From NCBI GenBank assembly GCA_943912255.1, contig CALTTP010000016.1, positions 1 through 11,716 of the forward strand: a stretch of 11,716 nt of DNA. Direction: 5' to 3'. The notes beneath the pieces were generated by a model, which had not been told where the DNA came from, ran no database searches, and saw nothing but the letters and a program-made list of their open reading frames with translations. The position numbers and the translations under genes were made by a program. This DNA is from an uncultured Peptoniphilaceae bacterium. Lineage in GTDB: Bacteria > Bacillota > Clostridia > Tissierellales > Peptoniphilaceae. This document shows positions 6,234-11,716 of this stretch, in pieces. Position 1 is the stretch's first letter; the number at the start of each line of letters is the position of its first letter.

Positions 6234-6476
6234 GGAGAGCAAACAGCTTTCCTACATCTTTTTAAGCAGGGTGTTCAGGGACGGCTAGTCCCTGAATTTA
6301 TGGAGGGAAAAGGGTTGGGTTTTAAAGGGAAGGGAAATGGAACCATCAAATAGGTTCTAGGTTCCCTTCCCTTTATTTTAGAAAAGAAATTAAACTTAAA
6401 ATTAAATTTATCGAAATTTGTTAAATTTCGATAACCCCATGCCGATAGGTAAAGGAAAGCCAATTGGATTTCTTTT
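6234..6476 (-). repeat. Composite multi-hairpin repeat, copy B
   Basis: Read on the minus strand it repeats the module order of copy A. On the plus strand, left to right: hairpin 6, GGAGAGC (6234-6240) with GCTTTCC (6246-6252); hairpin 5, TTCAGGGAC (6274-6282) with GTCCCTGAA (6288-6296); hairpin 4, TAAAGGGAAGGGAA (6323-6336) with TTCCCTTCCCTTTA (6362-6375), a 1x2 internal loop and a 7-bp inner stem; hairpin 3, TTATCGAAATTT GTT AAATTTCGATAA (6408-6434), a perfect 12-bp stem; hairpin 2, GCC GATA GGT (6441-6450); hairpin 1, imperfect, 6451-6476. Bases 6274-6387 match the reverse complement of copy A with about six mismatches. Confidence 0.8.
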
Positions 6477-6545
6477 GTGTTTTTTCTGAATAATCGGGCA
6501 AGGTTAAAATAGTAAGAAAAAAGTTAAGTATTTCTAAAAATTCTC

Positions 6546-6573
6546 TTGTATTTTTTAAAATTCTTGTTATAAT
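6546..6573 (+). promoter_or_regulatory. Promoter of the regulator-potABCD operon
   Basis: TATAAT at 6568-6573 is preceded by TGT, giving an extended -10 (TGTTATAAT). A partial -35 (TTGTAT, 6546-6551) lies 16 bases upstream. Transcription would begin near 6580, about 50 bases before the start codon. It lies roughly 70 bases beyond repeat copy B. Confidence 0.65.
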
Positions 6574-6582
6574 AGTAGGGTA

Positions 6583-6598
6583 GTTTAATATAGTAAAC
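6583..6598 (+). promoter_or_regulatory. Possible operator dyad at the operon start
   Basis: GTTTA (6583-6587) and TAAAC (6594-6598) form an inverted repeat with a 6-base spacer at the predicted start of transcription. A homodimeric HTH-cupin regulator encoded by the first gene could bind here for autoregulation. The dyad is short and in AT-rich sequence, so it may be chance. Confidence 0.3.
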
Positions 6599-6618
6599 AA
6601 ATTACTTAATATTATTGA

Positions 6619-6624
6619 AGGGGG
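6619..6624 (+). promoter_or_regulatory. Ribosome binding site that sets the regulator start
   Basis: AGGGGG at 6619-6624 directly abuts an ATG at 6625, leaving no spacing for that codon. It lies six bases before the next in-frame ATG at 6631, which is normal spacing, so 6631 is the likely start. Confidence 0.7.
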
Positions 6625-6630
6625 ATGTTT

Positions 6631-7170
6631 ATGGAAATAGGTGCAAGGATTAAAAATAGAAGGGTTGCCCTTGGGCTAACTCAAGAGGAACTTGCTGAAA
6701 GATCTGAGTTGACAAAGGGGTTTATTTCCCAAGTTGAACGTGACTTGACTTCTCCTTCTTTAATCTCTCTATCGGATATTTTGGATGCTTTGGGAACGAA
6801 CTTAGCTGAATTCTTCAAGGAAGAGGAAACTCATCAAGAGGTATTTTCCAAGGAGGATTATGTGATCATGGAGGATGATGAAAATCTCAACGAGGTTAAG
6901 TGGTTGGTTCCTGGTGCTCAAAAAAATGAGATGGAGACTATTATTATTAAGATTAGACCGGAAGGGTCCAGTAGGACTCTGGCACCGACGGAGGGAGAAA
7001 ACTTCGGCTATGTGCTAAAGGGTAAGGTTATTTTAAATATTGGTGAGAATGAATATGTTTTAGGTAAGGGAGACAGCTTCTATTCTAGTTGTGAAAAACC
7101 AAGGAAGTTATCTAATAATGGTAAGACTGATGCTATTGTACTTTGGACTACGAGTCCACCAAGCTTTTAA
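6631..7170 (+). CDS. HTH-cupin transcriptional regulator of the pot operon
   Basis: A 179-residue regulator (181 if started at 6625, which the ribosome site argues against). The N-terminal XRE-type helix-turn-helix spans about 5-59: IGARIKNRRVALGLTQEELA, then SELTKGFISQVERDLTSPSL with the recognition helix GFISQVER. A linker follows, then a small cupin barrel at about 104-172 (GENFGYVLKGKVILNIG; LGKGDSFYSS). The cupin contains no histidine, so it lacks the usual metal ligands and probably senses a small molecule directly. The architecture is that of PuuR-like regulators, and this gene commonly heads potABCD operons in Firmicutes, so control of polyamine uptake, perhaps by binding polyamine, is a reasonable inference. 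It ends ten bases before potA. Confidence 0.88.
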   Translation: MEIGARIKNRRVALGLTQEELAERSELTKGFISQVERDLTSPSLISLSDILDALGTNLAEFFKEEETHQEVFSKEDYVIMEDDENLNEVKWLVPGAQKNEMETIIIKIRPEGSSRTLAPTEGENFGYVLKGKVILNIGENEYVLGKGDSFYSSCEKPRKLSNNGKTDAIVLWTTSPPSF

Positions 7171-7180
7171 GGGGTGAATT

Positions 7181-8227
7181 ATGGAAAATATTCTTGAATT
7201 GAAAAATGTGTCTAAGTCCTTTGATGAGGATTTGATTTTGGACAATCTTAATCTAAATATTAAGCAAGGGGAATTTTTAACTTTATTAGGGCCTAGTGGT
7301 TGTGGTAAGACTACTACTCTTAGAATTATTGGGGGGTTTTTACAACCTGATTCAGGAGAGGTAATCTTTGATGGAAAGAATATCGCTTCTCTGCCTCCTT
7401 ATGAGAGAAATATCAATACGGTTTTTCAAAAATATGCGCTTTTCCCCAATATGAATATATATGATAATGTGGCTTTTGGTCTAAAGATAAAAAAGTTTTT
7501 AAAGGATGAAATTGATAAAAAAGTTTCTCAAGCTTTGGAGTTGGTTTCTTTAAAGGGTTTTGATAAGAGATCTGTGGATTCTCTTTCAGGTGGTCAGCAA
7601 CAAAGGGTTGCCATTGCCAGGGCCCTTGTTAATGAACCTAAGGTGCTTTTATTGGATGAACCTCTTGGAGCGTTGGATTTGAAGCTTAGAAAGTCAATGC
7701 AGTCGGAGCTTAAGAAGATACAGGAAGAAGTGGGTATTACCTTTATATATGTTACTCATGACCAAGAGGAAGCTTTGAGTATGAGTGATAAGATCGTTGT
7801 AATGAACAATGGTCTGGTTCAACAAATTGGTACTCCTATTGATATATACAATGAACCAAAAAATGCTTTTGTAGCTGATTTTATTGGAGAGAGTAATATT
7901 GTAGATGGCACCATGGTAAAGGACTATGAAGTTGTATTCTCTAATCATAAATTCCAATGTGTTGACAAGGGATTTGCCGATAATCAACCAGTTGATGTTG
8001 TAATTAGACCAGAAGATATTGATTTGGTAAAACCTGAAGATGGAATGCTGGAAGGAATTGTGGAACAGGTAACTTTTAAAGGGGTTCACTATGACATCAT
8101 TGTAGATGTGGAAGGTCAAAAGTACCTGGTTCAATCCATATATGACAAGGAAGTAAATCAAAGGGTTGGAATGGTAATCATTCCTGACCATATCCACATA
8201 ATGGAGAAGCAAAAAGATGAAATTTAG
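7181..8227 (+). CDS. potA: Spermidine/putrescine ABC transporter ATP-binding protein
   Basis: A 348-residue cytoplasmic ATPase that powers polyamine import. Motifs in order: Walker A GPSGCGKT (37-44), Q-loop Q83, signature LSGGQQQR (135-142), Walker B LLLDEP (156-161), D-loop GALD and switch histidine H193 in VTHDQEEAL. The C-terminal part (about 235-345) is a TOBE-type regulatory domain, with VVIRPEDI (273-280), typical of PotA and related importers. The ribosome site GGGGTGA lies between the regulator stop and this ATG. The 3' end overlaps potB by 11 bases, implying coupled translation. Spermidine versus putrescine preference cannot be read from this subunit; the family call rests on motifs plus the complete operon around it. 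Confidence 0.93.
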   Translation: MENILELKNVSKSFDEDLILDNLNLNIKQGEFLTLLGPSGCGKTTTLRIIGGFLQPDSGEVIFDGKNIASLPPYERNINTVFQKYALFPNMNIYDNVAFGLKIKKFLKDEIDKKVSQALELVSLKGFDKRSVDSLSGGQQQRVAIARALVNEPKVLLLDEPLGALDLKLRKSMQSELKKIQEEVGITFIYVTHDQEEALSMSDKIVVMNNGLVQQIGTPIDIYNEPKNAFVADFIGESNIVDGTMVKDYEVVFSNHKFQCVDKGFADNQPVDVVIRPEDIDLVKPEDGMLEGIVEQVTFKGVHYDIIVDVEGQKYLVQSIYDKEVNQRVGMVIIPDHIHIMEKQKDEI

Positions 8228-9041
8228 AAAACTTTCTTATCCCTACTTGGTTTGGATGGGTATATTCATCGTAATTCCCCTTTTTATGATTTTATACTAC
8301 TCTTTAACTGTTAAGGGAATGGGAGGAATCTCATTAAATAATTACAAGGAATTTTTTAGCTCCATAAATTTAGAAGTTCTTATGAATTCCGTTAAGATTG
8401 CTTTTATTACTACGGTAATCTGTATTTTGATAGGGTATCCTACTGCTTATTGGATTTCTAAGTCAGGGCTAAAAAACCGATCTATTATGTTGATTTTAGT
8501 GATTCTACCTATGTGGATGAACTTTTTACTAAGAACTTATGCATGGATGAATATTTTGGCGAAGAATGGTATTTTAAACAATCTTTTTAAGTTTTTAGGT
8601 ATGGAGCCAAAGACTATGATTTACACCCAGGGGGCCATTATTATCGGCATGGTATATAACTTTTTGCCTTTTATGATTCTCCCAATTTACACCGTTCTTG
8701 ACAAGATGGACAATTCTCTTGTGGAAGCGGCTCAAGACCTAGGGGCAACAAAGTTACAAACTTTTTGGAAGGTAATCTTTCCTATGAGTTTAACAGGGGT
8801 TATCACAGGAATAACTATGGTATTTATTCCAGCTATTTCGACTTTTGAAATCTCTGCCCTTTTAGGTGGAAATAAGATAAATCTTATTGGAAATGTAATT
8901 GAAAATCAATTTAGGGTAATTGGAAATTGGAATTATGGCTCTGCAATTAGTATGGTTTTGATGGTAATCATATTCTTAGCCATGTTGATAACTGATAAAT
9001 TCAATCCTGATGATGAAAAGACTGGAGGAGGGCTATGGTAA
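8217..9041 (+). CDS. potB: Spermidine/putrescine ABC transporter permease PotB
   Basis: A 274-residue inner-membrane permease with six predicted membrane helices (about 10-30, 59-80, 89-109, 136-161, 190-213 and 241-259). The EAA loop that docks on the ATPase is VEAAQDLGATKLQTFWKVIFP (169-189), in the expected place between helices 4 and 5. The segment MNFLLRTYAWMNIL is typical of PotB. It forms the channel with PotC. The start lies inside the end of potA, after GGAGAAG, and its end overlaps potC by seven bases. Length is normal for the family. Confidence 0.93.
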   Translation: MKFRKLSYPYLVWMGIFIVIPLFMILYYSLTVKGMGGISLNNYKEFFSSINLEVLMNSVKIAFITTVICILIGYPTAYWISKSGLKNRSIMLILVILPMWMNFLLRTYAWMNILAKNGILNNLFKFLGMEPKTMIYTQGAIIIGMVYNFLPFMILPIYTVLDKMDNSLVEAAQDLGATKLQTFWKVIFPMSLTGVITGITMVFIPAISTFEISALLGGNKINLIGNVIENQFRVIGNWNYGSAISMVLMVIIFLAMLITDKFNPDDEKTGGGLW

Positions 9042-9817
9042 AAAAACTTCAAAAATTTTATTTGTTTTTGGTATTTGCCTTTTTATATGCTCCTATTCTA
9101 TTCTTGATGGTCTTTTCCTTTAATAATTCCAAGTTAAAGACTTCATGGAACGGATTTACTTTTAAATGGTATGGAGAACTCTTTAGAAATAGTGAGATTT
9201 TAAGTTCCTTTTACAATAGTTTAATGGTGGCGGTTTTGGCGACAATCTTTGCAACGGTACTTGGAACTTTCGCTGCCATTGGCATTTACTATATGAAGAA
9301 TTGGAAAAAATCCATTGCTTTAAATATAAACTACATTCCAGTTTTAAATCCAGATATTGTAACTGCAATTTCACTAATGGTTTTATTTAAAGTGGTAAGT
9401 ATGGAAAATGGATTCTTAACGGTGTTGATTTCTCATATCATGTTTACAACTCCCTATGTTGTATTGGCAGTTTTACCTAAGTTAAAGCAGATGAGTATAT
9501 CTTTGCCAGAAGCTGCTATGGATTTAGGGGCAACACCTATGTATACTTTGAGAAAGATAATAATTCCAGAGATTAAACCAGGGATATTTTCTGGGGCAAT
9601 CCTTGCCTTTACTCTTTCTCTTGATGATTTTGTAGTATCTTATTTTACTACGGGAAACGGATTTAAGACCTTGTCTGTTACAATTTTTGGAATGGCAAAA
9701 AGAGGAATAAATCCAGCTATTAACGCGTTATCTACTTTGATGTTCTTAGGAATATTGATTTTACTTTTATTAGTTTACAGGACTTCTAAAGATCCTGATG
9801 AAAAGAGGAGGAAATAA
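9035..9817 (+). CDS. potC: Spermidine/putrescine ABC transporter permease PotC
   Basis: A 260-residue inner-membrane permease, the partner of PotB. Hydrophobic segments lie at about 8-29, 63-86, 100-121, 128-148, 183-204 and 232-248. The EAA loop is PEAAMDLGATPMYTLRKII (158-176), followed by the conserved LSLDDFVVSYF (194-204). The ribosome site GGAGGAGGG (9024-9032) lies inside the 3' end of potB, and the genes overlap by seven bases. It ends two bases before the potD start. Each permease contributes one half of the translocation pore, and the full set here is intact. Confidence 0.93.
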   Translation: MVKKLQKFYLFLVFAFLYAPILFLMVFSFNNSKLKTSWNGFTFKWYGELFRNSEILSSFYNSLMVAVLATIFATVLGTFAAIGIYYMKNWKKSIALNINYIPVLNPDIVTAISLMVLFKVVSMENGFLTVLISHIMFTTPYVVLAVLPKLKQMSISLPEAAMDLGATPMYTLRKIIIPEIKPGIFSGAILAFTLSLDDFVVSYFTTGNGFKTLSVTIFGMAKRGINPAINALSTLMFLGILILLLLVYRTSKDPDEKRRK

Positions 9818-9819
9818 TT

Positions 9820-10863
9820 ATGAAAAAAATAACCCTTGGAATTATATTGATTCTATCTGTATTTATCATGGCTTCATGTGGCAAGGACAGTGCTTCAGGA
9901 GAAAAGTTATATGTATATAACTGGGGAGAATATATGGATGAATCCGTGATTAAAGATTTTGAAAAGGAAACTGGAATAAAAGTTATCTATGAAACTTTCA
10001 CTCAAAATGAAGATATGTATATGAGAATAAAAGAAGGTGGCTCTAACTATGATTTGGTTATTCCTTCTGACTATATGATTGAGAGAATGATATCTGAGGA
10101 TATGGTTCAAGAGATTGATACTACTAAACTTGAAAACTTTAAAAATATAGGAAAAGATTATTTGAATAAGGAATATGATCCAGAACAAAAATTTTCTGTT
10201 CCATATTTTTGGGGTACAGTAGGCATTCTTTATAATAAGGAAATGATAAAGGAAGTTCCTGACTCTTGGAATGTTTTATGGGATGAAAAACATAAGGATG
10301 AAATCATAATGATGGACTCTACAAGAGACTCAATAGGTATTGCTTTAATCAAGAATGGATATTCGATGAATTCTAGAAATATGGAGGAGTTGAATAAGGC
10401 TAAAGAAGAGCTTATAGCCCAAAAATCTTTAGTTAAAGCTTATTTAGTAGATGAGATGAAGGGACAGATGGTAAACGAAGAAGCTGCCCTTGCACCAGCA
10501 TATTCTGGAGATGCAGTGGCAGCTATGATTGAAAATGAAAACCTAGCGTATGTTATTCCAAAAGAGGGGTCAAATATCTGGTTCGACTCTATGGTAATTC
10601 CAAAAGAAGCTAAAAATGTAGAAAATGCCTACAAATTTATGGATTTTATTCTAAGACCTGAAAATGCTGCAAAGATAGCAGACTATGTAGGATATTCTAC
10701 ACCTAATACAGAAGCAGTAAAATTGTTGGATGAGAGCTTAGATTTTAAAGAAGTGGCTTATCCAGATTTAAGCAAATATAATAACTTAGAAGTCTTTAAA
10801 AACCCTGCTGATTTCAATCAACAATACTCGGAAATATGGGCAGAAGTTAAAGCAGTAAATTAA
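9820..10863 (+). CDS. potD: Spermidine/putrescine-binding lipoprotein PotD
   Basis: A 347-residue extracellular solute-binding lipoprotein that captures polyamine and hands it to PotBC. The signal peptide ends in the lipobox MASC with lipidated C20. Ligand-site signatures of the family are visible: YVYNWGEYMDESV (31-43), YDLVIPSDYMIERM (77-90), VPYFWGTVGILYN (127-139) and WFDSMVIP (254-261). W254 and D256 correspond to the ring-stacking tryptophan and amine-binding aspartate of E. coli PotD. The exact preference for spermidine or putrescine is not decided by what I can see. AGGAGG at the end of potC serves as its ribosome site. It is the last gene of the operon, and a strong hairpin follows five bases after the stop. 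Confidence 0.94.
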   Translation: MKKITLGIILILSVFIMASCGKDSASGEKLYVYNWGEYMDESVIKDFEKETGIKVIYETFTQNEDMYMRIKEGGSNYDLVIPSDYMIERMISEDMVQEIDTTKLENFKNIGKDYLNKEYDPEQKFSVPYFWGTVGILYNKEMIKEVPDSWNVLWDEKHKDEIIMMDSTRDSIGIALIKNGYSMNSRNMEELNKAKEELIAQKSLVKAYLVDEMKGQMVNEEAALAPAYSGDAVAAMIENENLAYVIPKEGSNIWFDSMVIPKEAKNVENAYKFMDFILRPENAAKIADYVGYSTPNTEAVKLLDESLDFKEVAYPDLSKYNNLEVFKNPADFNQQYSEIWAEVKAVN

Positions 10864-10867
10864 GAGG

Positions 10868-10901
10868 AAGGAAAGCTGTTGGCTTTCCTTTTAACCTTTT
10901 T
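10868..10901 (+). terminator. Terminator of the pot operon (also repeat hairpin 1)
   Basis: AAGGAAAGC (10868-10876), loop TGTTG, GCTTTCCTT (10882-10890), followed by TTTAACCTTTTT-like sequence. The perfect 9-bp stem just after potD and the T-rich tail make this a good rho-independent terminator. The same hairpin begins repeat copies A and C, so a repeat module appears to serve as the operon terminator. Confidence 0.7.
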
Positions 10902-10948
10902 GCCTACCGGCAATGGAGAACATCGGAATTTATCAAATTCCGTAAAAT
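10868..10948 (+). repeat. Composite multi-hairpin repeat, copy D (truncated)
   Basis: Only the first three modules are present: hairpin 1 (10868-10890); hairpin 2, TTGCC TACC GGCAA (10900-10913); hairpin 3, CGGAATTT ATC AAATTCCG (10924-10942), a perfect 8-3-8 stem. The following GTAAAAT also matches copy A after its hairpin 3 (216-222), and then similarity stops. Hairpins 4 to 6 are missing and the IS110 element lies directly beyond, so the copy was probably interrupted by it; the rest may lie past the far end of the IS, outside the window. Confidence 0.7.
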
Positions 10949-10957
10949 TTAGGTTCG

Positions 10958-10986
10958 AAAAGTAGGTTAGTTTTTGTTAATCCTAC
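10958..10986 (-). terminator. Hairpin overlapping the IS110 transposase stop
   Basis: On the minus strand GTAGG, a bulged A, TTA, an 8-base loop (ACAAAAAC), TAA and CCTAC form an 8-bp interrupted stem (10986 down to 10962), followed by TTTT (10961-10958). It overlaps the transposase stop codon (10985-10983). It could end transcription or form part of the IS right end. Confidence 0.45.
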
Positions 10987-11716
10987 CTAATATTAGGAAC
11001 ATAGGGTTTATTATCACGTAGAACAGCAAAAATAATATTACACATTTTTCTAGCGACAGCTCCAATGGCAGTTAAATGATGTTTTCCTCTTGCCCTAAGT
11101 GATTGGTAATAGACTGACAAAGCTGGATCTTTAAAAGCTGCAACAGTAGCAGCTAACCAAATTGCTCTACGAAGATATGGAGAACCACGTTTAGAAATTT
11201 TAGTCTGAGTTCCTACAAAATCACCAGACTGTTTTACGGCTACATCAAGACCTGCATAGGCAACAAGTTGGGGTGCAGTTTCAAAACGGGAAATATCAAC
11301 AATTTCTCCGATAATAATAGCACCAAGAACATCACCAATACCTGTAATAGTAGTAATAACTGAATTGGTTTGGTGAAGGAGTGTAGAAATTTCCGTTTCA
11401 AGTTCTTTTAGCTGTTCTTCGATAAAATTAATTTGGGCAATAATTTGCTTAATTTGAAATGCAAATGCATCTTTTGCAAAATTAATACCAAAAGTATTAG
11501 TAGCAGACACCTGTATTTCAGAAGCTTTTGAAATACCAAAACGTCCTCTACTAGCTTCGGATAGAAGTTTGGAAAGAGTTTCTGTATCTATGGATAATAT
11601 ATCCTCTGGAGTAGGATATTTAGAGAGTAGCTCCCTAGAGGTTACTCCAAAGGTATCAGAAAAAAGCTTAGAGTATTCAGGGAAAACTTGATCCAAAAGA
11701 GCAATACACTTGCGTT
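10983..11716 (-). CDS. IS110-family transposase, C-terminal part (5' end outside window)
   Basis: The frame stays open to the window edge. Before the TTG at 11696 it reads RKCIALLDQVFPEY, a normal IS110 context, so the gene is cut by the window and does not start at that TTG. The RuvC-like DEDD domain lies outside. Visible here are the linker, a coiled-coil stretch (IAQINFIEEQLKELETEI) and the Transposase_20 domain: TGIGDVLGAIIIGEI, RFETAPQLVAYAGL, KQSGDF, ISKRGSPYLRRAIW and a C-terminal RARGKHHLTAIGAVARKM. IS110 enzymes recombine through an unusual DEDD plus serine mechanism; the QSG serine is a candidate for the catalytic one, though I have not aligned it. No frameshift is seen, so the element could be active if its 5' part is intact. 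Confidence 0.88.
   Translation of the reverse strand, partial: RKCIALLDQVFPEYSKLFSDTFGVTSRELLSKYPTPEDILSIDTETLSKLLSEASRGRFGISKASEIQVSATNTFGINFAKDAFAFQIKQIIAQINFIEEQLKELETEISTLLHQTNSVITTITGIGDVLGAIIIGEIVDISRFETAPQLVAYAGLDVAVKQSGDFVGTQTKISKRGSPYLRRAIWLAATVAAFKDPALSVYYQSLRARGKHHLTAIGAVARKMCNIIFAVLRDNKPYVPNIR

Larger units (their letters stand above)
5791..6624. other. Long non-coding region with repeat copies C and B
   Basis: No gene is supported in these roughly 830 bases. Repeat copy C fills 5811-6090 and copy B 6234-6476. Between them, 6091-6233 is very AT-rich and includes TGAGTGTCCAAC (6208-6219), the reverse complement of a GTTGGACACTCA motif also seen beside copy A. From 6477 to 6630 lie the promoter, a possible operator and the leader of the polyamine transport operon. 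A 62-codon minus-strand open frame crosses copy B and is not credible as a gene. Confidence 0.7.
10949..11716 (-). mobile_element. IS110-family insertion sequence, 3' part
   Basis: The transposase is on the minus strand and its 5' part, together with the IS left end, lies beyond the window. The transposase-distal boundary is not marked by terminal inverted repeats, as usual for this family. I place it near 10949 only because repeat copy D loses similarity there. Just 34 bases would then separate the stop codon from the IS end, too little for a guide RNA, so a bridge RNA would be expected upstream of the transposase gene, as in the IS621 type. Confidence 0.6.

Noticed and set aside
6275..6463. 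Minus-strand open frame of 62 codons
   Set aside because: It lies wholly inside repeat copy B, across perfect hairpins, has no ribosome site that stands out and resembles no protein family. The frame is a by-product of the repeat.
6625..6627. ATG at 6625 as start of the HTH-cupin regulator
   Set aside because: The AGGGGG ribosome site abuts it with no spacing. The in-frame ATG at 6631 has normal spacing.
7694..8212. Long minus-strand open frame opposite potA
   Set aside because: It is antisense to the TOBE-domain half of potA, has a composition typical of a shadow frame (rich in I, N, Y, H) and shows no domain. The same holds for the antisense frames in the cysteine desulfurase, TPM, potC and potD genes.
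10943..10982. IS1111-type bridge RNA or attachment region after the transposase stop
   Set aside because: Only about 34 bases separate the stop codon from the end of repeat copy D. That is too short for a bridge RNA, which is more likely upstream of the transposase outside the window.
11694..11696. TTG at 11696 as the start of the IS110 transposase
   Set aside because: The frame remains open upstream to the window edge with family-like residues (RKCIALL), and the protein would lack its DEDD domain. The gene is cut by the window.

Overview
The base composition (AT-rich), strong AGGAGG-type ribosome sites, a ThiI without a rhodanese domain and a cupin-regulator/potABCD operon point to a low-GC anaerobic Firmicute, most likely of the clostridial/Tissierellia type. 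I cannot name a genus from the sequence alone.

Layout. 1-486 is non-coding and holds a multi-hairpin repeat (copy A). 487-1706 (minus strand) is a two-gene unit: a degenerate YprB-type RNase H-fold protein overlapping a small thioredoxin-like protein with a CPLC motif. From a shared divergent gap, 1783-4091 (plus) encodes a cysteine desulfurase and ThiI, translationally coupled; the first supplies persulfide sulfur for tRNA 4-thiouridine made by the second. 4339-5768 (plus) is a lemA-TPM pair of membrane/envelope proteins, with its own probable promoter and a clean terminator. 5791-6475 is non-coding and holds two more copies of the repeat (copy C, plus; copy B, minus) placed tail to tail. 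6631-10863 (plus) is a spermidine/putrescine ABC importer operon: HTH-cupin regulator, potA, potB, potC, potD, tightly packed or overlapping. potD ends in a hairpin terminator that is also the first module of a fourth, truncated repeat (copy D). 10983 to the window edge (minus) is the 3' part of an IS110-family transposase.

The most unusual thing here is the intergenic repeat. Four copies share an ordered series of hairpins: a GGAAAGC/GCTTTCC hairpin, a small GCC-TAYC-GGC hairpin, an 8-3-8 AT-rich hairpin, a long interrupted hairpin, a TTCAGG/CCTGAA hairpin and a second GGAAAGC-type hairpin. Several stems differ in sequence between copies but keep pairing, so structure rather than sequence appears to be conserved. 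Copies A and B also share a nearly identical inverted stretch of about 110 bases, some 6 kb apart. Copy D stops soon after its third hairpin, close to the IS110 transposase end, which suggests that the IS element inserted into a repeat copy. All pairing and alignments were done by eye.
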